The notes below the pieces were generated by a model that did no database searches, was not told where the DNA came from, and saw only the letters and a list, made by a program, of their open reading frames with translations. A stretch of DNA of 53,384 nucleotides from CAYUMU01 sp964445985 (lineage in GTDB: Bacteria > Planctomycetota > Planctomycetia > Pirellulales > S012-138). The first letter of the stretch is position 1; each line of letters begins with the position of its first letter. Where the stretch lies: contig CAYUMU010000046.1 in NCBI GenBank assembly GCA_964445985.1, forward strand, positions 1-53,384, in the 5' to 3' direction. The translations under genes and the position numbers were made by a program. Positions 26,022 through 34,842 of the stretch are shown piece by piece.

Positions 26022-26370
26022 GCGAAGGACAAAGCGGTTGGCGCGCGGCAGTTGGAGGGCGCGGGGATCGAGAAACCATGCACGTTTTGGGCGGCGGGCA
26101 GGCCGACCGGCGACAGCTCCGCTAGCGAAGCGGACCCGTTTCTTGCTCGTTATCATCTCTGCAAGCCGCGGAGAACTTTAATGCCTCCCGTGTTCGTTTG
26201 CGGTTTTACCCGCATTAAGAAAAACGCTGGAAAAGATTGCGGGTTATAGGGGTTGTTCGGCCGAAGATAATTGCAGTGCCCTGGGGCGGCGAGCTCGGAC
26301 TTGGAGATTCGTCGCCGGCAGGAGTGTTTGATTCTAGTCGTTGGTCTCAAGGCTAAGGAAGGTGCGCCAG

Positions 26371-26742
26371 ATGTTCCGCGCCAAGATCGCGTTGCTGTTG
26401 CTCTCCGGTTTCGTCGCCGCTACCGGCTGCCGCATGTGCGCCAATCCTTATGATTGCAATGGCCCCACCTGGCAAGGACAGCCAGGCGAACCCACCTGGG
26501 AGTTTGAGCGGGCCGGCTCGGCCTTCTCAGGTTACCACGGAATGCCCGCCGACGGCGTGATTGTGGAAGGCGAATATGAATCGCTGCCGTCCCAAGGCAC
26601 ACCATCCGAAGCCCTCCCCTCCGCGCCCACGCCCTCGGGATCGGGCAACTACTACCCCGAAGGCATGACCCAATCGCCCTCCACGAATGCACCACGCAGC
26701 GTTCGCCAACCAGCCCGCAGCGCGCTGCAACCGCGGCGGTAA
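26371..26742 (+). CDS. Small planctomycete lipoprotein
   Basis: The 123-residue product begins with a lipoprotein signal, MFRAKIALLLLSGFVAATGC, with lipobox ATGC and the modified Cys at position 20. CRMCANPYDCNGPTW follows and resembles short planctomycete lipoproteins that share an MCANPYD-x-x-GP-like start. The rest is Pro/Ser-rich and probably disordered, ending RQPARSALQPRR. The ATG at 26371 has an aaggaag ribosome site at normal spacing. Function is unknown; an outer-envelope location is inferred. Confidence 0.75.
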   Translation: MFRAKIALLLLSGFVAATGCRMCANPYDCNGPTWQGQPGEPTWEFERAGSAFSGYHGMPADGVIVEGEYESLPSQGTPSEALPSAPTPSGSGNYYPEGMTQSPSTNAPRSVRQPARSALQPRR

Positions 26743-26772
26743 AGTCTGGCTTTAGTGGGCCGCCAATCCGTT

Positions 26773-26792
26773 ATTCCCGCGAAGGCGGGAAT
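26773..26792. repeat. REP-like palindrome, short form
   Basis: attcccgc and gcgggaat pair around a gaag loop and are followed by ccagg. It lies between the ends of two converging genes, and matches the element at 4109-4126 in the opposite direction. Confidence 0.8.
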
Positions 26793-26806
26793 CCAGGAGC
26801 GGCGAA

Positions 26807-26876
26807 TAAGACGCTAAAATTCAAATCATCGCGGAATCAAATCCGAATCCGGAAACTACTTCTCAATAGCGTCTTA
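26807..26876. terminator. Inverted repeat between converging genes
   Basis: taagacgcta (26807-26816) and tagcgtctta (26867-26876) are perfect complements 50 bases apart, midway between the stops of the lipoprotein gene and the LarA-like gene. A shared two-way transcription stop is possible, though the long loop is unusual. Confidence 0.4.
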
Positions 26877-26940
26877 CTGGCTTGTTTTGATCGGCTTATC
26901 TGTCCGCAGAGCCTCGGCGCGTGTTCGCGCCGCTGCCCGT

Positions 26941-28224
26941 TCACGCATGAGGCGCTTGCGGTCGCTTGAGCGGGGCCAGGTTGCCTTGTTCGTTCCATGC
27001 CAGATCGCGAAGTTCGCTGATCACTTCCAAGTCTTTGCGATCGCGGGCTTCTTCCAGGTAGCAGGCGGAACATTCCACTTCGGCCACCTGCAGCGTGTTC
27101 TGAATCCACATGATGCCGGAGTTTTCGGGCGTTACCAGGCCCACCGTGGAGAGGGCCGACTCGAGAATCTCTTTTTCCGTATCGTAGGAAACGGGCAGCA
27201 TGGCGCCCACGGGGCTACCACCGGTGATGCAGTTGATGCGCGTGATCTTGAGATCGATCTGATCCAGCACCTTCTGGCTGCAATACTCGGCGCCGCCAAT
27301 CCCGGCCGCGTTGCCGTGGGTATCTTCGGTCAGGCCGCGAATCCAAATGCGTTTGATCTTGGGAAACTCGTCTTCGGCCGCCTGGTGGTTGAGAAACTTG
27401 CGGCCCACCACGTTGGTATCCATGCCCGAGCCGCTGATGTTCTTGCCGAACTCTTCGATGATCAGCAGCTCGGCCTTGGAAAACGGCAGCTTGGGCATCC
27501 ATTCCTTGGCCTGGCGCAGCAGCTCCTTCTCGCGGCTTTCGAACTGGTCGGGATGAACGGCGGCCAGCAGCGCCGTTTCGTCGTAGCCATTTTCGACAAT
27601 GCCCAGGCCGGCCACGATGCCGCACTGCTCAAGCACGCGGCCCGCCACGCTGCGGACGATCTGACCAAAGCTATAGTCGTTGATGGCCCGATGATAGATT
27701 TTGGCGCCGGCGTGCTTGCCCAATCCGATGAGCATCATTTTCATCAGGCCGCTTTCGATATCGCCCACGAAATTGGTGTGGGGCTTGATGCGGCCGACCA
27801 CCAGCACATGGTCGGCATCATAAGCGTGCTTGTCGAAATGAACGGGGATGCCTTCGGCGGTTTCGCAAACGATGACGGTTTCCATCGAGGCGCGAATGGG
27901 GCAGCCCACGAGAGCTTCGGTGCAAAGATAGCCTTCGACAATTTCGCGCTGGCCCTCGGCGGTTCCGCCACCGTGGCTGCCCATGGCCGGCACCATGAAC
28001 GGCGCGGCCCCCAACTGCTTCAAGTGGTCCACGGCCGCCTTGATGATGAAGCGGATGTTGGCGATGCCGCGGCTGCCGACCGTGACCGCGACCGACTGGC
28101 CAGGCTTGATTTTTTGGGCCAGGTTGAGCGTGGAAAGTTGACGTTCCACCTCGGCGGGGATGTCGTCGATTCGAGGGCGAGGAAGGTGTTGGCGGACGCG
28201 AAAAAACTGGGGGCAAAACGTCAT
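26941..28224 (-). CDS. LarA-like protein (lactate racemase domain, DUF2088)
   Basis: The 427-residue protein resembles the LarA family, whose founder racemises lactate with a nickel-pincer nucleotide cofactor. Likely counterparts of key residues are R52 (GSRGI), H84 (GSHGGGT), H149 in KPHTNF, K162 in SGLMKMM (the pincer-linking lysine position), and H171 or H178 in GKHAGAKIYH. Many LarA homologues act on other 2-hydroxy acids, so the substrate is unknown. No larB, larC or larE cofactor genes are in this window. ATG 28224 follows an aggat purine stretch. Confidence 0.8.
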   Translation of the reverse strand: MTFCPQFFRVRQHLPRPRIDDIPAEVERQLSTLNLAQKIKPGQSVAVTVGSRGIANIRFIIKAAVDHLKQLGAAPFMVPAMGSHGGGTAEGQREIVEGYLCTEALVGCPIRASMETVIVCETAEGIPVHFDKHAYDADHVLVVGRIKPHTNFVGDIESGLMKMMLIGLGKHAGAKIYHRAINDYSFGQIVRSVAGRVLEQCGIVAGLGIVENGYDETALLAAVHPDQFESREKELLRQAKEWMPKLPFSKAELLIIEEFGKNISGSGMDTNVVGRKFLNHQAAEDEFPKIKRIWIRGLTEDTHGNAAGIGGAEYCSQKVLDQIDLKITRINCITGGSPVGAMLPVSYDTEKEILESALSTVGLVTPENSGIMWIQNTLQVAEVECSACYLEEARDRKDLEVISELRDLAWNEQGNLAPLKRPQAPHA

Positions 28225-28384
28225 GGGAAAAATCCTGTTACCTGGCTGGCCTGCAAGCGAGGCTGCATTTTAGCCGCGCGGCGAGCGGCGAGCCATGCCT
28301 CCCGCCGCGCCGAACGGCCGGAACTTGTGAGCGTTTTGAAAGTGGGTGGTGAGAACAAACAACAATCGGCCCCTAACCAAACGC

Positions 28385-28876
28385 TTACGCCTGGTCCACG
28401 ACCTCTTCGCTTCCGTACTTCAGACGATAGCCATTCAGCAAGTCGGCCAACGCTTCAGGCGTCATGCCGTAGGTGTTGAACAAACAAAACTGCGAGCCCG
28501 TGAGCATGTCTGAAATTCCGCGCAGGCGCCGATAGCGAGGGCATTCGTCTTTGTAGCGAAACACCACCATTTGAAATGCACCGACAGGGGCCACTCGAAA
28601 GCGTTCGACGTCGGACCAGCGAGTGTGGTGCCTACGAAAGAGCGAGAATACCGTGAACTCGCTCGACGTGAGTTGGAGATAACCGACCCCAGGTAGAAAT
28701 TGAGGCGCCAACGCAAGAACACCCACCCCGAAAAAGATCACACTAGCCCACCCCCAGACTTTGCCCGCCGCAACCATCAAGACTCCGAAAGCGATCATCA
28801 CCAGAAAAATCGCCAGCACGATGGCAGGGCGAAATAAGCTGGGACGAAGCGTTGCGTCGTTGAGCTCGTGCCGCAT
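28385..28876 (-). CDS. Two-helix membrane protein of STM3941/PH-like type
   Basis: The 163-residue protein has two membrane helices close to the start (about 16-38 and 42-62). A cytoplasmic region follows with YLQLTSSEFTVFSLFRRHHTRWSDVERFRV, shown here only in part, as in small PH-like membrane proteins such as STM3941. That pattern, in which a residue stretch ending in W-x-D-V-x-x-F sets a threshold for the fold, supports the assignment. ATG 28876 is chosen; the frame continues upstream but overlaps mogA. Function is unknown. Confidence 0.6.
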   Translation of the reverse strand: MRHELNDATLRPSLFRPAIVLAIFLVMIAFGVLMVAAGKVWGWASVIFFGVGVLALAPQFLPGVGYLQLTSSEFTVFSLFRRHHTRWSDVERFRVAPVGAFQMVVFRYKDECPRYRRLRGISDMLTGSQFCLFNTYGMTPEALADLLNGYRLKYGSEEVVDQA

Positions 28877-28937
28877 CCACGCGTTCCTTAGGACTGGTAG
28901 CAAACGCTCAAGACGCTTCCAACAAGCCGGGCGTCCG

Positions 28938-29486
28938 CTATTTCTTCTTCGGCCGAAACGCCACAAGCTTGCTCTCATCCGTCGTCAAGTACGCCCCTTC
29001 CAGCAGATCGATGCAGTACGGAATCGCCGGGAACACCGCGTCGAGGCATTCGCGAATGGCCCGCGGCTGCCCTGGCAGGTTCACAATCAGCGCCCTACCG
29101 CGAATGCCGGCCGTTTGCCGCGAGAGAATCGCGGTGGGCACCTTGGTCAACGAAACCTGCCGCATCAGCTCGCCAAAGCCCGGCATCATTTTCTCGCACA
29201 CCGCCGCCGTGGCTTCCGGCGTAACGTCGCGACACGCCGGACCCGTTCCGCCCGTCGTAATCACCAGGCAGCAGCCTTCGGCGTCGCACAGCTTTCGCAA
29301 CGCAGCTTCCACCACCGGCCGCTCATCGGGGATGACCACCGCCGCCGCTTCCCAAGGGCTGGTGAGAATTTCGGCCAGGTAATCGCGAATGGCCGGGCCG
29401 CCCAGGTCTTGGTACTCGCCCCGGCTGGCTCGGTCCGAGACGGTCACAATGCCAATCCGAGCAGGCACAGGAGGCATGGACGACAT
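28938..29486 (-). CDS. mogA: Molybdopterin adenylyltransferase
   Basis: The 182-residue protein should adenylylate molybdopterin before molybdenum insertion. RIGIVTVSDRASRGEYQD opens the fold, and TTGGTGPACRDVTPEA at 77-92 is the nucleotide and molybdopterin-binding signature. RQTAGIRGRALIVNLPGQP is also typical of MogA/MoaB. ATG 29486 has an agga site upstream and leaves only a 14-base gap to the CoA-binding gene, so they are likely one operon. No molybdoenzyme gene is in the window. Confidence 0.9.
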   Translation of the reverse strand: MSSMPPVPARIGIVTVSDRASRGEYQDLGGPAIRDYLAEILTSPWEAAAVVIPDERPVVEAALRKLCDAEGCCLVITTGGTGPACRDVTPEATAAVCEKMMPGFGELMRQVSLTKVPTAILSRQTAGIRGRALIVNLPGQPRAIRECLDAVFPAIPYCIDLLEGAYLTTDESKLVAFRPKKK

Positions 29487-29500
29487 GGCGGCAAATCCTG

Positions 29501-29887
29501 TTAGCGATCGGCAAACGAGGCGGGGCTCACGCCCAGATCGATAATGCTGCAAGCCACGATCGGCTCCAGGCCCAGGTACGTGGCTTTCTCCACCATCGCT
29601 TCGCTTTCGCTCCCCGGGTTGAGCCACAGTTCCTGGCAGCCCACCTCGGCCGCCTCGTCCAGGACGTCCAGGCCCACCAGCGGCGGCACGTAAAAAGTGA
29701 TCCGCGTCAGCGGCCGCTCCGGCACGTCGGATAGCGATTTGTAAACGGTCAGGCCCTCGATCTCTCCGCCACGCGGATTGATGGGAAATACCCGATAGCC
29801 CAATTGCAAATGGGCGCGAATGGCCTTGTTGCCGTACTTGCTGCGGTCGGCGCTGGCGCCGACGATGGCGACGGTAGGTTGCGTCAT
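29501..29887 (-). CDS. CoA-binding-domain protein (YccU-like)
   Basis: The 128-residue protein is a single CoA-binding Rossmann domain: TVAIVGASADRSKYGNKAIR with the G-A-S-x-x-x-x-K-Y-G pattern, VFPINPRGGEIEG, and LWLNPGSESEAM. YccU-like proteins bind CoA or acyl-CoA, but their role is not established. ATG 29887 starts exactly at the domain. It lies between rluD and mogA on the same strand, in a compact operon. Confidence 0.85.
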   Translation of the reverse strand: MTQPTVAIVGASADRSKYGNKAIRAHLQLGYRVFPINPRGGEIEGLTVYKSLSDVPERPLTRITFYVPPLVGLDVLDEAAEVGCQELWLNPGSESEAMVEKATYLGLEPIVACSIIDLGVSPASFADR

Positions 29888-30000
29888 GTTGGAACCGCTC
29901 GATGCGAACTGACCAATCTCGCTCCTCCCAGCAGCAGGAGCGGGCAAACTGCCTGTGGCGCCAGTCTACTCAGCGAAGGCATCGCCGGGCTAGGGGGCCA

Positions 30001-30987
30001 TCACTTGCGCAGCGTCCGAAAAACTTCCAACGCCCCCGCCAGGTCGGCCGCCAAGGGAGCGGTTACTTCGAGCATTTCGTCCCGGGCCGGGTGACGGAGC
30101 TTGATCCGAGCCGCATGCAGGGCCTGCCGCTCCAAAAACGGCTGATCGTCGGCCGCGTCCCCCGTCAGCTCGCCCCGCGCGATCCGAGCCCTGCCGCCGT
30201 ACAAACGGTCGCACAGCACCGGGTAGCCCACCGTGGCCAGGTGAATGCGAATCTGATGGGTGCGGCCCGTCTTAGGAAGCGCCTTCACCAGCGCAAAACC
30301 GCGGAACCGTTCCACCACCTGATAATACGTCGTGGCCGGGCGGGCTTCCGGGTCGTCGCGGCGGATGGCCATCTTCTCCCGCTGATACGGGTGAGGACCA
30401 ATCGGCAGATCGATCACATCGGCATCGCGATCAGGCTCGCCCGCCACCAGTGCCCAATACTCCTTCTCAACCGTCCGCTCGGCAAAGCGTTCGGCCAGCG
30501 CCGCATGCGCCGGATCGGTCTTGGCAATCAAGATCACGCCGCTGGTATCGCGATCAAGGCGATGCACAATCCCAGGCCGATTGGCGCCGCCAATGCTGCT
30601 CAATTGATCGAAGTGATGCTGCAGCGCGGCGGTCAGCGTGCCAGACCAGTGCCCTTTGCCGGGGTGAACGACCATGCCCGGGGGCTTGTTCACGGCCACC
30701 AGCCAGTCGTCTTCGTAGAGAATATCGATGGGGATATTCTCGGCATGATGGGGCTCGCGGGGCGGCGCCAGCGGCGCCACGGTCACGCGCTCTCCCGCCC
30801 GCAAGCGATAGCTGGCCTTGCGCTGCTGGCCATCCACCGTGGCGCCCAAGGCCGTGATCACCCGCTGCAAGTAGCCGCGGCTGTGTTCTGGAAAGCGCGC
30901 CACCAGCGCCGCGTCGAGACGCTGACCAGCGTCAGCCTCTTCCACCAGCCATTCCACGGGTGCGCCGGGGTCGGGTTGTTCGGTCAT
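30001..30987 (-). CDS. rluD: RluD-family 23S rRNA pseudouridine synthase
   Basis: The 328-residue protein has an N-terminal S4 RNA-binding domain (about 20-75: GQRLDAALVARFPEHSRGYLQ in part) and a pseudouridine synthase domain with catalytic D145 in HRLDRDTSG. KTGRTHQIRIHLA and GYPVLCDRLYGG near 240-265 are further family hallmarks. It is likely to modify the helix-69 region of 23S rRNA, though RluC-like or tRNA targets are possible. ATG 30987 is chosen over an in-frame GTG at 31008. Confidence 0.92.
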   Translation of the reverse strand: MTEQPDPGAPVEWLVEEADAGQRLDAALVARFPEHSRGYLQRVITALGATVDGQQRKASYRLRAGERVTVAPLAPPREPHHAENIPIDILYEDDWLVAVNKPPGMVVHPGKGHWSGTLTAALQHHFDQLSSIGGANRPGIVHRLDRDTSGVILIAKTDPAHAALAERFAERTVEKEYWALVAGEPDRDADVIDLPIGPHPYQREKMAIRRDDPEARPATTYYQVVERFRGFALVKALPKTGRTHQIRIHLATVGYPVLCDRLYGGRARIARGELTGDAADDQPFLERQALHAARIKLRHPARDEMLEVTAPLAADLAGALEVFRTLRK

Positions 30988-31065
30988 GCCGCAACGGGGG
31001 TTTGGCACATCGGCCGGGCATTCACACGAACTTGATTCCGCATGGGGCAGGCGGCCATGCGCGTG

Positions 31066-32043
31066 TTAGGGGTTGGAACTGGGCGCCGACCCCGAACCGG
31101 GCGGCAACGGATCGGTGATGTCGTTGAAGTCGATGTCTGGCATTTGACCGGCGCCCGGAATCTCGGAATGGAACCGTTCGAACGGGTCGCTGTCGGGGAA
31201 CAAGTTGCCGCCGCCAGGCAAATTGCCCGTGGTGGAAAGCATGCTGGCAAACCAGTTGTACATGTTGTCTTTGTTCTTGAGCACTTTGATTTCTGCCCGC
31301 GAGGCCGCGGCAAACACGTCGTCGCCCGTCGAGAGCCGCTCGTACTGGGCCAGCGCCAGCTTGGTGTCGTCGTTTGCTTCCCGTTGAGCATCTTGGGCAT
31401 TGCGGGCTTCGTAGGCTCGAGCCAGCCCAAAACGCAGCCGGCGCTCCAGCAACGTATCGCCCGCGGCCTGCTCCAGCGCCCGCTCGTAATAGCGAATGGC
31501 GTCGTCCAGCAGGGTGGTGGCCTTCTTGAGATCGCGAGGTTGACCGGGCGTGGTGGGGAACATGGCATTGATGCCGCCGAACAGCGCGAGGTCGCCGGCC
31601 CGCATTTCAGCCATCGTGCCGAGCTTGGTGCCAGCGTATTGCCGAGCCATGGCGGTAATGTCGTCGCGCACGGCCTGTTCCAGCTTTTCGCCCAGTTGTT
31701 CCTGAACCAGCCGCTGTTCGCCTTCGGTCAGCTCATACGCGGGATCGTTCTTTTGCTTGCGTAGTTCATCGCGAAAGCGTTCCAGCTCTTGGGTGCGCAG
31801 CACTTCTTGCTTGCTGCGGGTGTAAGTGTTTTCGGCAAAGCTCACATTGAAGTAAGACGTCCACGCTTCGGCGGCCGCCTCTTGCGAGCGCGAGCTCCAA
31901 ATGCCGTAACCAATCATGGCCACGATCAGCACCGCCACCACGGTTAAAATCGTGGTGAAATGAGGACGAATGTTCTCGATCTGGCGACCCAGCCAATCAG
32001 CCAACTGATTGGTTTGCAATTCGTGGCGACGTTCTGTCTTCAT
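31066..32043 (-). CDS. Membrane-anchored helical-repeat protein (TPR/YfgM-like)
   Basis: The 325-residue protein has one membrane helix at about 31-50 (ILTVVAVLIVAMIGYGIW), then a mostly helical region. ATTLLDDAIRYYERALEQA and LLERRLRFGLARAYEAR look like tetratricopeptide helices. The Pro/Ser/Gly-rich tail has no clear structure. The layout is that of YfgM-like proteins, which assist export at SecYEG, but the similarity is one of form only. It is the first gene of the leftward run ending in the mogA region. Confidence 0.6.
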   Translation of the reverse strand: MKTERRHELQTNQLADWLGRQIENIRPHFTTILTVVAVLIVAMIGYGIWSSRSQEAAAEAWTSYFNVSFAENTYTRSKQEVLRTQELERFRDELRKQKNDPAYELTEGEQRLVQEQLGEKLEQAVRDDITAMARQYAGTKLGTMAEMRAGDLALFGGINAMFPTTPGQPRDLKKATTLLDDAIRYYERALEQAAGDTLLERRLRFGLARAYEARNAQDAQREANDDTKLALAQYERLSTGDDVFAAASRAEIKVLKNKDNMYNWFASMLSTTGNLPGGGNLFPDSDPFERFHSEIPGAGQMPDIDFNDITDPLPPGSGSAPSSNP

Positions 32044-32429
32044 GGCGGTGCCAAAACCGTTCTTTAATTACAGGCGTGTTGGGGTGGCAGGCTGCCGTTG
32101 CCGGCGCAAGTCCTTCTGGCCGAAGTATAGAGGGCCGCGAGTTTTTCCGTCAAGGCAACTACGCTCGCCGCCTCGGCGGACCTCGGCGCCGCCGCGGGAA
32201 AACTCGGGGGAAGCCGCTCTCCGCTATCGCCTGCTTGCTGGCGCGGGTCGCCAACCGCGGCCAGCTTTTCCGCCGCGATCGGCGTTTTGCGTTCAATCCC
32301 GGCTTGCCTTGTCGCGCAATGGCACATTAGGATGAATTGCAGCGATGACGAGAGCTCAACCTTACGGAGTGTGCATGGTTGAGCGGGACAAGTATCCCCG
32401 CGTGCTATTAAGTAAGAAGGCCAACGGCG
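32044..32429. other. Gene-free region between divergent genes
   Basis: The region separates the leftward helical-repeat gene from the rightward zinc-site gene, so it should hold both promoters. The only clear structure is the inverted repeat at 32354-32384. Confidence 0.5.
32354..32384. promoter_or_regulatory. Inverted repeat before the zinc-site gene
   Basis: gctcaacc (32354-32361) and ggttgagc (32377-32384) are perfect complements around a 15-base loop, 45 bases before the start codon. This could be an operator or a leader hairpin. Confidence 0.45.
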
Positions 32430-32735
32430 ATGATTCATTTCTACTGCGACTTGTGTCAGCGGAAGATCGATGAGGACGAAACGCGATTTATAGTGAAGCT
32501 GGAAGCATTTCCAGCCAACGACCCCGTGGACGCCGATACGGAAATGGACGACGACCGCGACCACCTGCTCGAAATTCACAATGCCTTGGAAATGCAAGCC
32601 ACCCCGCAAGGCGTGGATTACGACGAAGAAGTTTACGTGGAACTCAAGTTCGACCTGTGCGCCGAATGCCGCCGGCGGTTTATCCGCAACCCGCTGGGCC
32701 GCGATCTCGTGCAATTGCATTTCAGCCAGAACTAA
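32430..32735 (+). CDS. Small conserved protein with paired CxxC motifs
   Basis: The 101-residue protein has CDLC at 6-9 near the start and CAEC at 77-80 near the end, a four-Cys site likely to bind zinc. The middle is rich in Asp and Glu. I do not recognise a named family; the start MIHFYCDLC and the end RRRFIRNPLGRDL look like those of small conserved planctomycete proteins. It has an agaagg ribosome site at 32415-32420. The thermonuclease gene follows after 12 bases and is probably cotranscribed. Confidence 0.75.
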   Translation: MIHFYCDLCQRKIDEDETRFIVKLEAFPANDPVDADTEMDDDRDHLLEIHNALEMQATPQGVDYDEEVYVELKFDLCAECRRRFIRNPLGRDLVQLHFSQN

Positions 32736-32747
32736 CGTGTCGCGCCT

Positions 32748-33287
32748 ATGGCTCCGCCTCTCAAACAGCTTAGGCCCGAGCGGTGGATCCTGGCGGCGGC
32801 AGTCATCGGCTGGGCACTCTGGCGACTCTTCTCGGGCGACGCCGAGCCCGAGCATCCCCAGGCACTCGCCGTGGGGCAGCATCGCGTGGCCCGCGCCGTC
32901 GATGGCGATACGCTGCTGCTCGAAAACGGCGCCCGCGTTCGCCTGATCGGCGTCGATACGCCCGAAACCGTGCACCCCGATTTGCCGCCCGAGCCCGGCG
33001 GCGCGGCGGCTTCCGCATTCACCCAGCAGGCTGTCGGAGGAAGATCGGTCGAGCTCACTTTCGACCGCGAACGCCAGGACCGCTTTGGGCGATTCCTCGC
33101 CTACGTCTGGCTCGATGGCAAATTGCTCAACGAAGAATTGATTCGCCAGGGCTATGGCCGCGCTACCCTGCAATACAATTACTCGCCCAGCATGAAACGC
33201 CGCTTCAAGCAGGCCCAAACCGCCGCGCGACAAGAACGGCTGGGCATTTGGACCCAGCCGTTGGAATCGCCGCCGCCTGGCCGCTAG
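32748..33287 (+). CDS. Staphylococcal-nuclease-like protein, membrane-anchored or secreted
   Basis: The 179-residue protein has a hydrophobic N-terminal segment (about 13-28) and an SNase domain. The active-site residues align well: R65, D70, T71 and E73 in VRLIGVDTPE match R35, D40, T41 and E43 of staphylococcal nuclease, D52 in VDGDT matches D21 and R115 in DRFGRFLAYVW matches R87. It should therefore be an active calcium-dependent nuclease outside the cytosol, used for nutrient recovery or defence. Stop at 33287 faces the next leftward gene. Confidence 0.88.
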   Translation: MAPPLKQLRPERWILAAAVIGWALWRLFSGDAEPEHPQALAVGQHRVARAVDGDTLLLENGARVRLIGVDTPETVHPDLPPEPGGAAASAFTQQAVGGRSVELTFDRERQDRFGRFLAYVWLDGKLLNEELIRQGYGRATLQYNYSPSMKRRFKQAQTAARQERLGIWTQPLESPPPGR

Positions 33288-33318
33288 CCAGACGCAGATG
33301 GGTCGCGAGGCAAAAAAA

Positions 33319-34455
33319 CTACCGGCTCAACCCGCTTCCGTGGAACGCCTCGGTCGTTTGCGAAGACTCAAACCCGCTGGCGCTCGGTTCCAACCGATAC
33401 CGACCCGGCGCACTCACCGGCGAAGCGGCCGGCCGCGAGTTCAGCCGCTCACGCAACGCTTCCAGTTCTTCACGCAGCTCACGCAGTTCCAGCTCGCGCG
33501 GATCGGCATGATGCGTGCGCCGCGAACTCGCGGGAAGACGGGTCGCCGGCGACAGCGGGCTCTCGAAGACGGCCGAAGTCGCCCCCCCATCGGCATCGAA
33601 AGCATCAGGCTGGAACGACGCGGGCGCCACCTCGCTGGCAGACGATTCCGGACGGTCGCCCTGCATCCGCCGGGCTGCCAACCGCATGGCCCGCGCGGTC
33701 TCGCGAATCTGGTCGGCGTAGTCGTACAGCTCTTGCTTCTCCAGCGAATTGGCGGCCTGATCCAGTTGGTCGCTGGCGCGGCGCAACTCGGCCACCGCCG
33801 AACGATCGTCGACCTGGCACGGCACGCCATACGCCGTGGTATCGGGTAGGACCACCAGCTTGGCTTCGGCGGGAACCGCTGGCAAGCTCGCGGGCGACGT
33901 CGCCAGACTTTCGTCTTGAGCCTGCAATTGCCGCACGGTTTCCACGATCGTGGCCCGGCGACGCTCGCGATCACGCGCAAAACTTTCGTTGCCGCCAGGC
34001 ACGTTGAACAGCGTCCCTTCCAGCACGCTGCCACCCGCCCGCTCAATCAATTGCAAAATTTCGTGCGCTGGCTCGCCAGGCAACAAATCCAGGCTGTTTC
34101 CCTGGCGCTGGGCCAGCGGCTGGTGAATGGGAACATGTTGATCCAGGTTGAGGTTCGTGGACGTGGGTTCGCCCGCCGTAACCTCTTCCCAAGTTTTGTC
34201 GTCGAGCCTTTGGGATCTTTGGTCCAACATTAGCCTTTCCATCACCTGGTCGGTGAGAGCCCAGGAGCTCGCCCGCGGTTGAACACCCATGGTCGCGGAG
34301 TTTCGCGGCAGCGCCAGCGCGGCACGATCAACCCCGTTAGCCACCTTGGGCAACTGACCCGCCCGGGCCAGCGGAGGCAACTCTTGAGCCCGTGACGAAA
34401 CGGCCAGGAGCGAAAGTGCTCCCACACTAAGAATCGACAGCCGCGATAACATCAT
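33319..34455 (-). CDS. Secreted protein with C-terminal coiled coil, unknown function
   Basis: The 378-residue protein starts with a signal peptide (MMLSRLSILSVGALSLLAVS, then SRAQE with a likely cut after Ala). The body is low in recognisable domains; the segment AVAELRRASDQLDQAANSLEKQE looks helical, and RELELRELREELEALRERL near the end is a clear coiled coil. ATG 34455 has a strong ggaggg ribosome site; the frame continues upstream with no support. I do not recognise the family. Function is unknown; a periplasmic site is inferred. Confidence 0.65.
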   Translation of the reverse strand: MMLSRLSILSVGALSLLAVSSRAQELPPLARAGQLPKVANGVDRAALALPRNSATMGVQPRASSWALTDQVMERLMLDQRSQRLDDKTWEEVTAGEPTSTNLNLDQHVPIHQPLAQRQGNSLDLLPGEPAHEILQLIERAGGSVLEGTLFNVPGGNESFARDRERRRATIVETVRQLQAQDESLATSPASLPAVPAEAKLVVLPDTTAYGVPCQVDDRSAVAELRRASDQLDQAANSLEKQELYDYADQIRETARAMRLAARRMQGDRPESSASEVAPASFQPDAFDADGGATSAVFESPLSPATRLPASSRRTHHADPRELELRELREELEALRERLNSRPAASPVSAPGRYRLEPSASGFESSQTTEAFHGSGLSR

Positions 34456-34842
34456 GTGGATCCCTCCATGGTTCAGCGATATCTTCGCAGGGCAGTACAC
34501 GGCCCCCCCAGCTTTGTTTCCCAGAATTAGCAACCGGTCCTTCGCGCAAACAAAGTCGTCTTTCGCTCCGCGAAAGCAGTTCCTTTCGCGGAGCGAAAGG
34601 CGACTATCGGCGAGCGAAAGGGCGACTGAGGGCGGCAGACCGACTTCAAGCGGCGGGAATTATACGGACTAGCGCCGTTCCGCCAAACACCAGTCTGCAA
34701 GTCTCCAAATATCGATTGCCACTGATCTTGACCGTGCTTGGGCAAATCGTTTATAGCCCCCCACCCCCTGTTGCGTATCCGAAAACAGCTGGCGTCCAAC
34801 AGTGGTGCTCGGCTGTATTTGCTCCCCGCGGGTAGAACCAAC
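34456..34842. other. Gene-free region between divergent genes
   Basis: The region holds the strong hairpin repeat at 34560-34599 and promoters for the two diverging secreted proteins. The frame of the rightward protein stays open from 34738, but the signal peptide begins at 34843. Confidence 0.55.
34560..34599. repeat. Strong hairpin repeat, ctttcgc type
   Basis: ctttcgctccgcgaaag (34560-34576) and its perfect complement (34583-34599) face each other with a six-base spacer. Each arm is itself a small hairpin (ctttcgc/gcgaaag). gtcgt before and gcgac after extend the pairing, and a third partial unit (gagcgaaagggcgac) follows at about 34612-34626. Confidence 0.85.

Noticed and set aside
26208..26244. 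acccgca/tgcgggt stem upstream of the lipoprotein gene
   Set aside because: Seven pairs with a 23-base loop and no T-run; too weak to call a terminator or operator.
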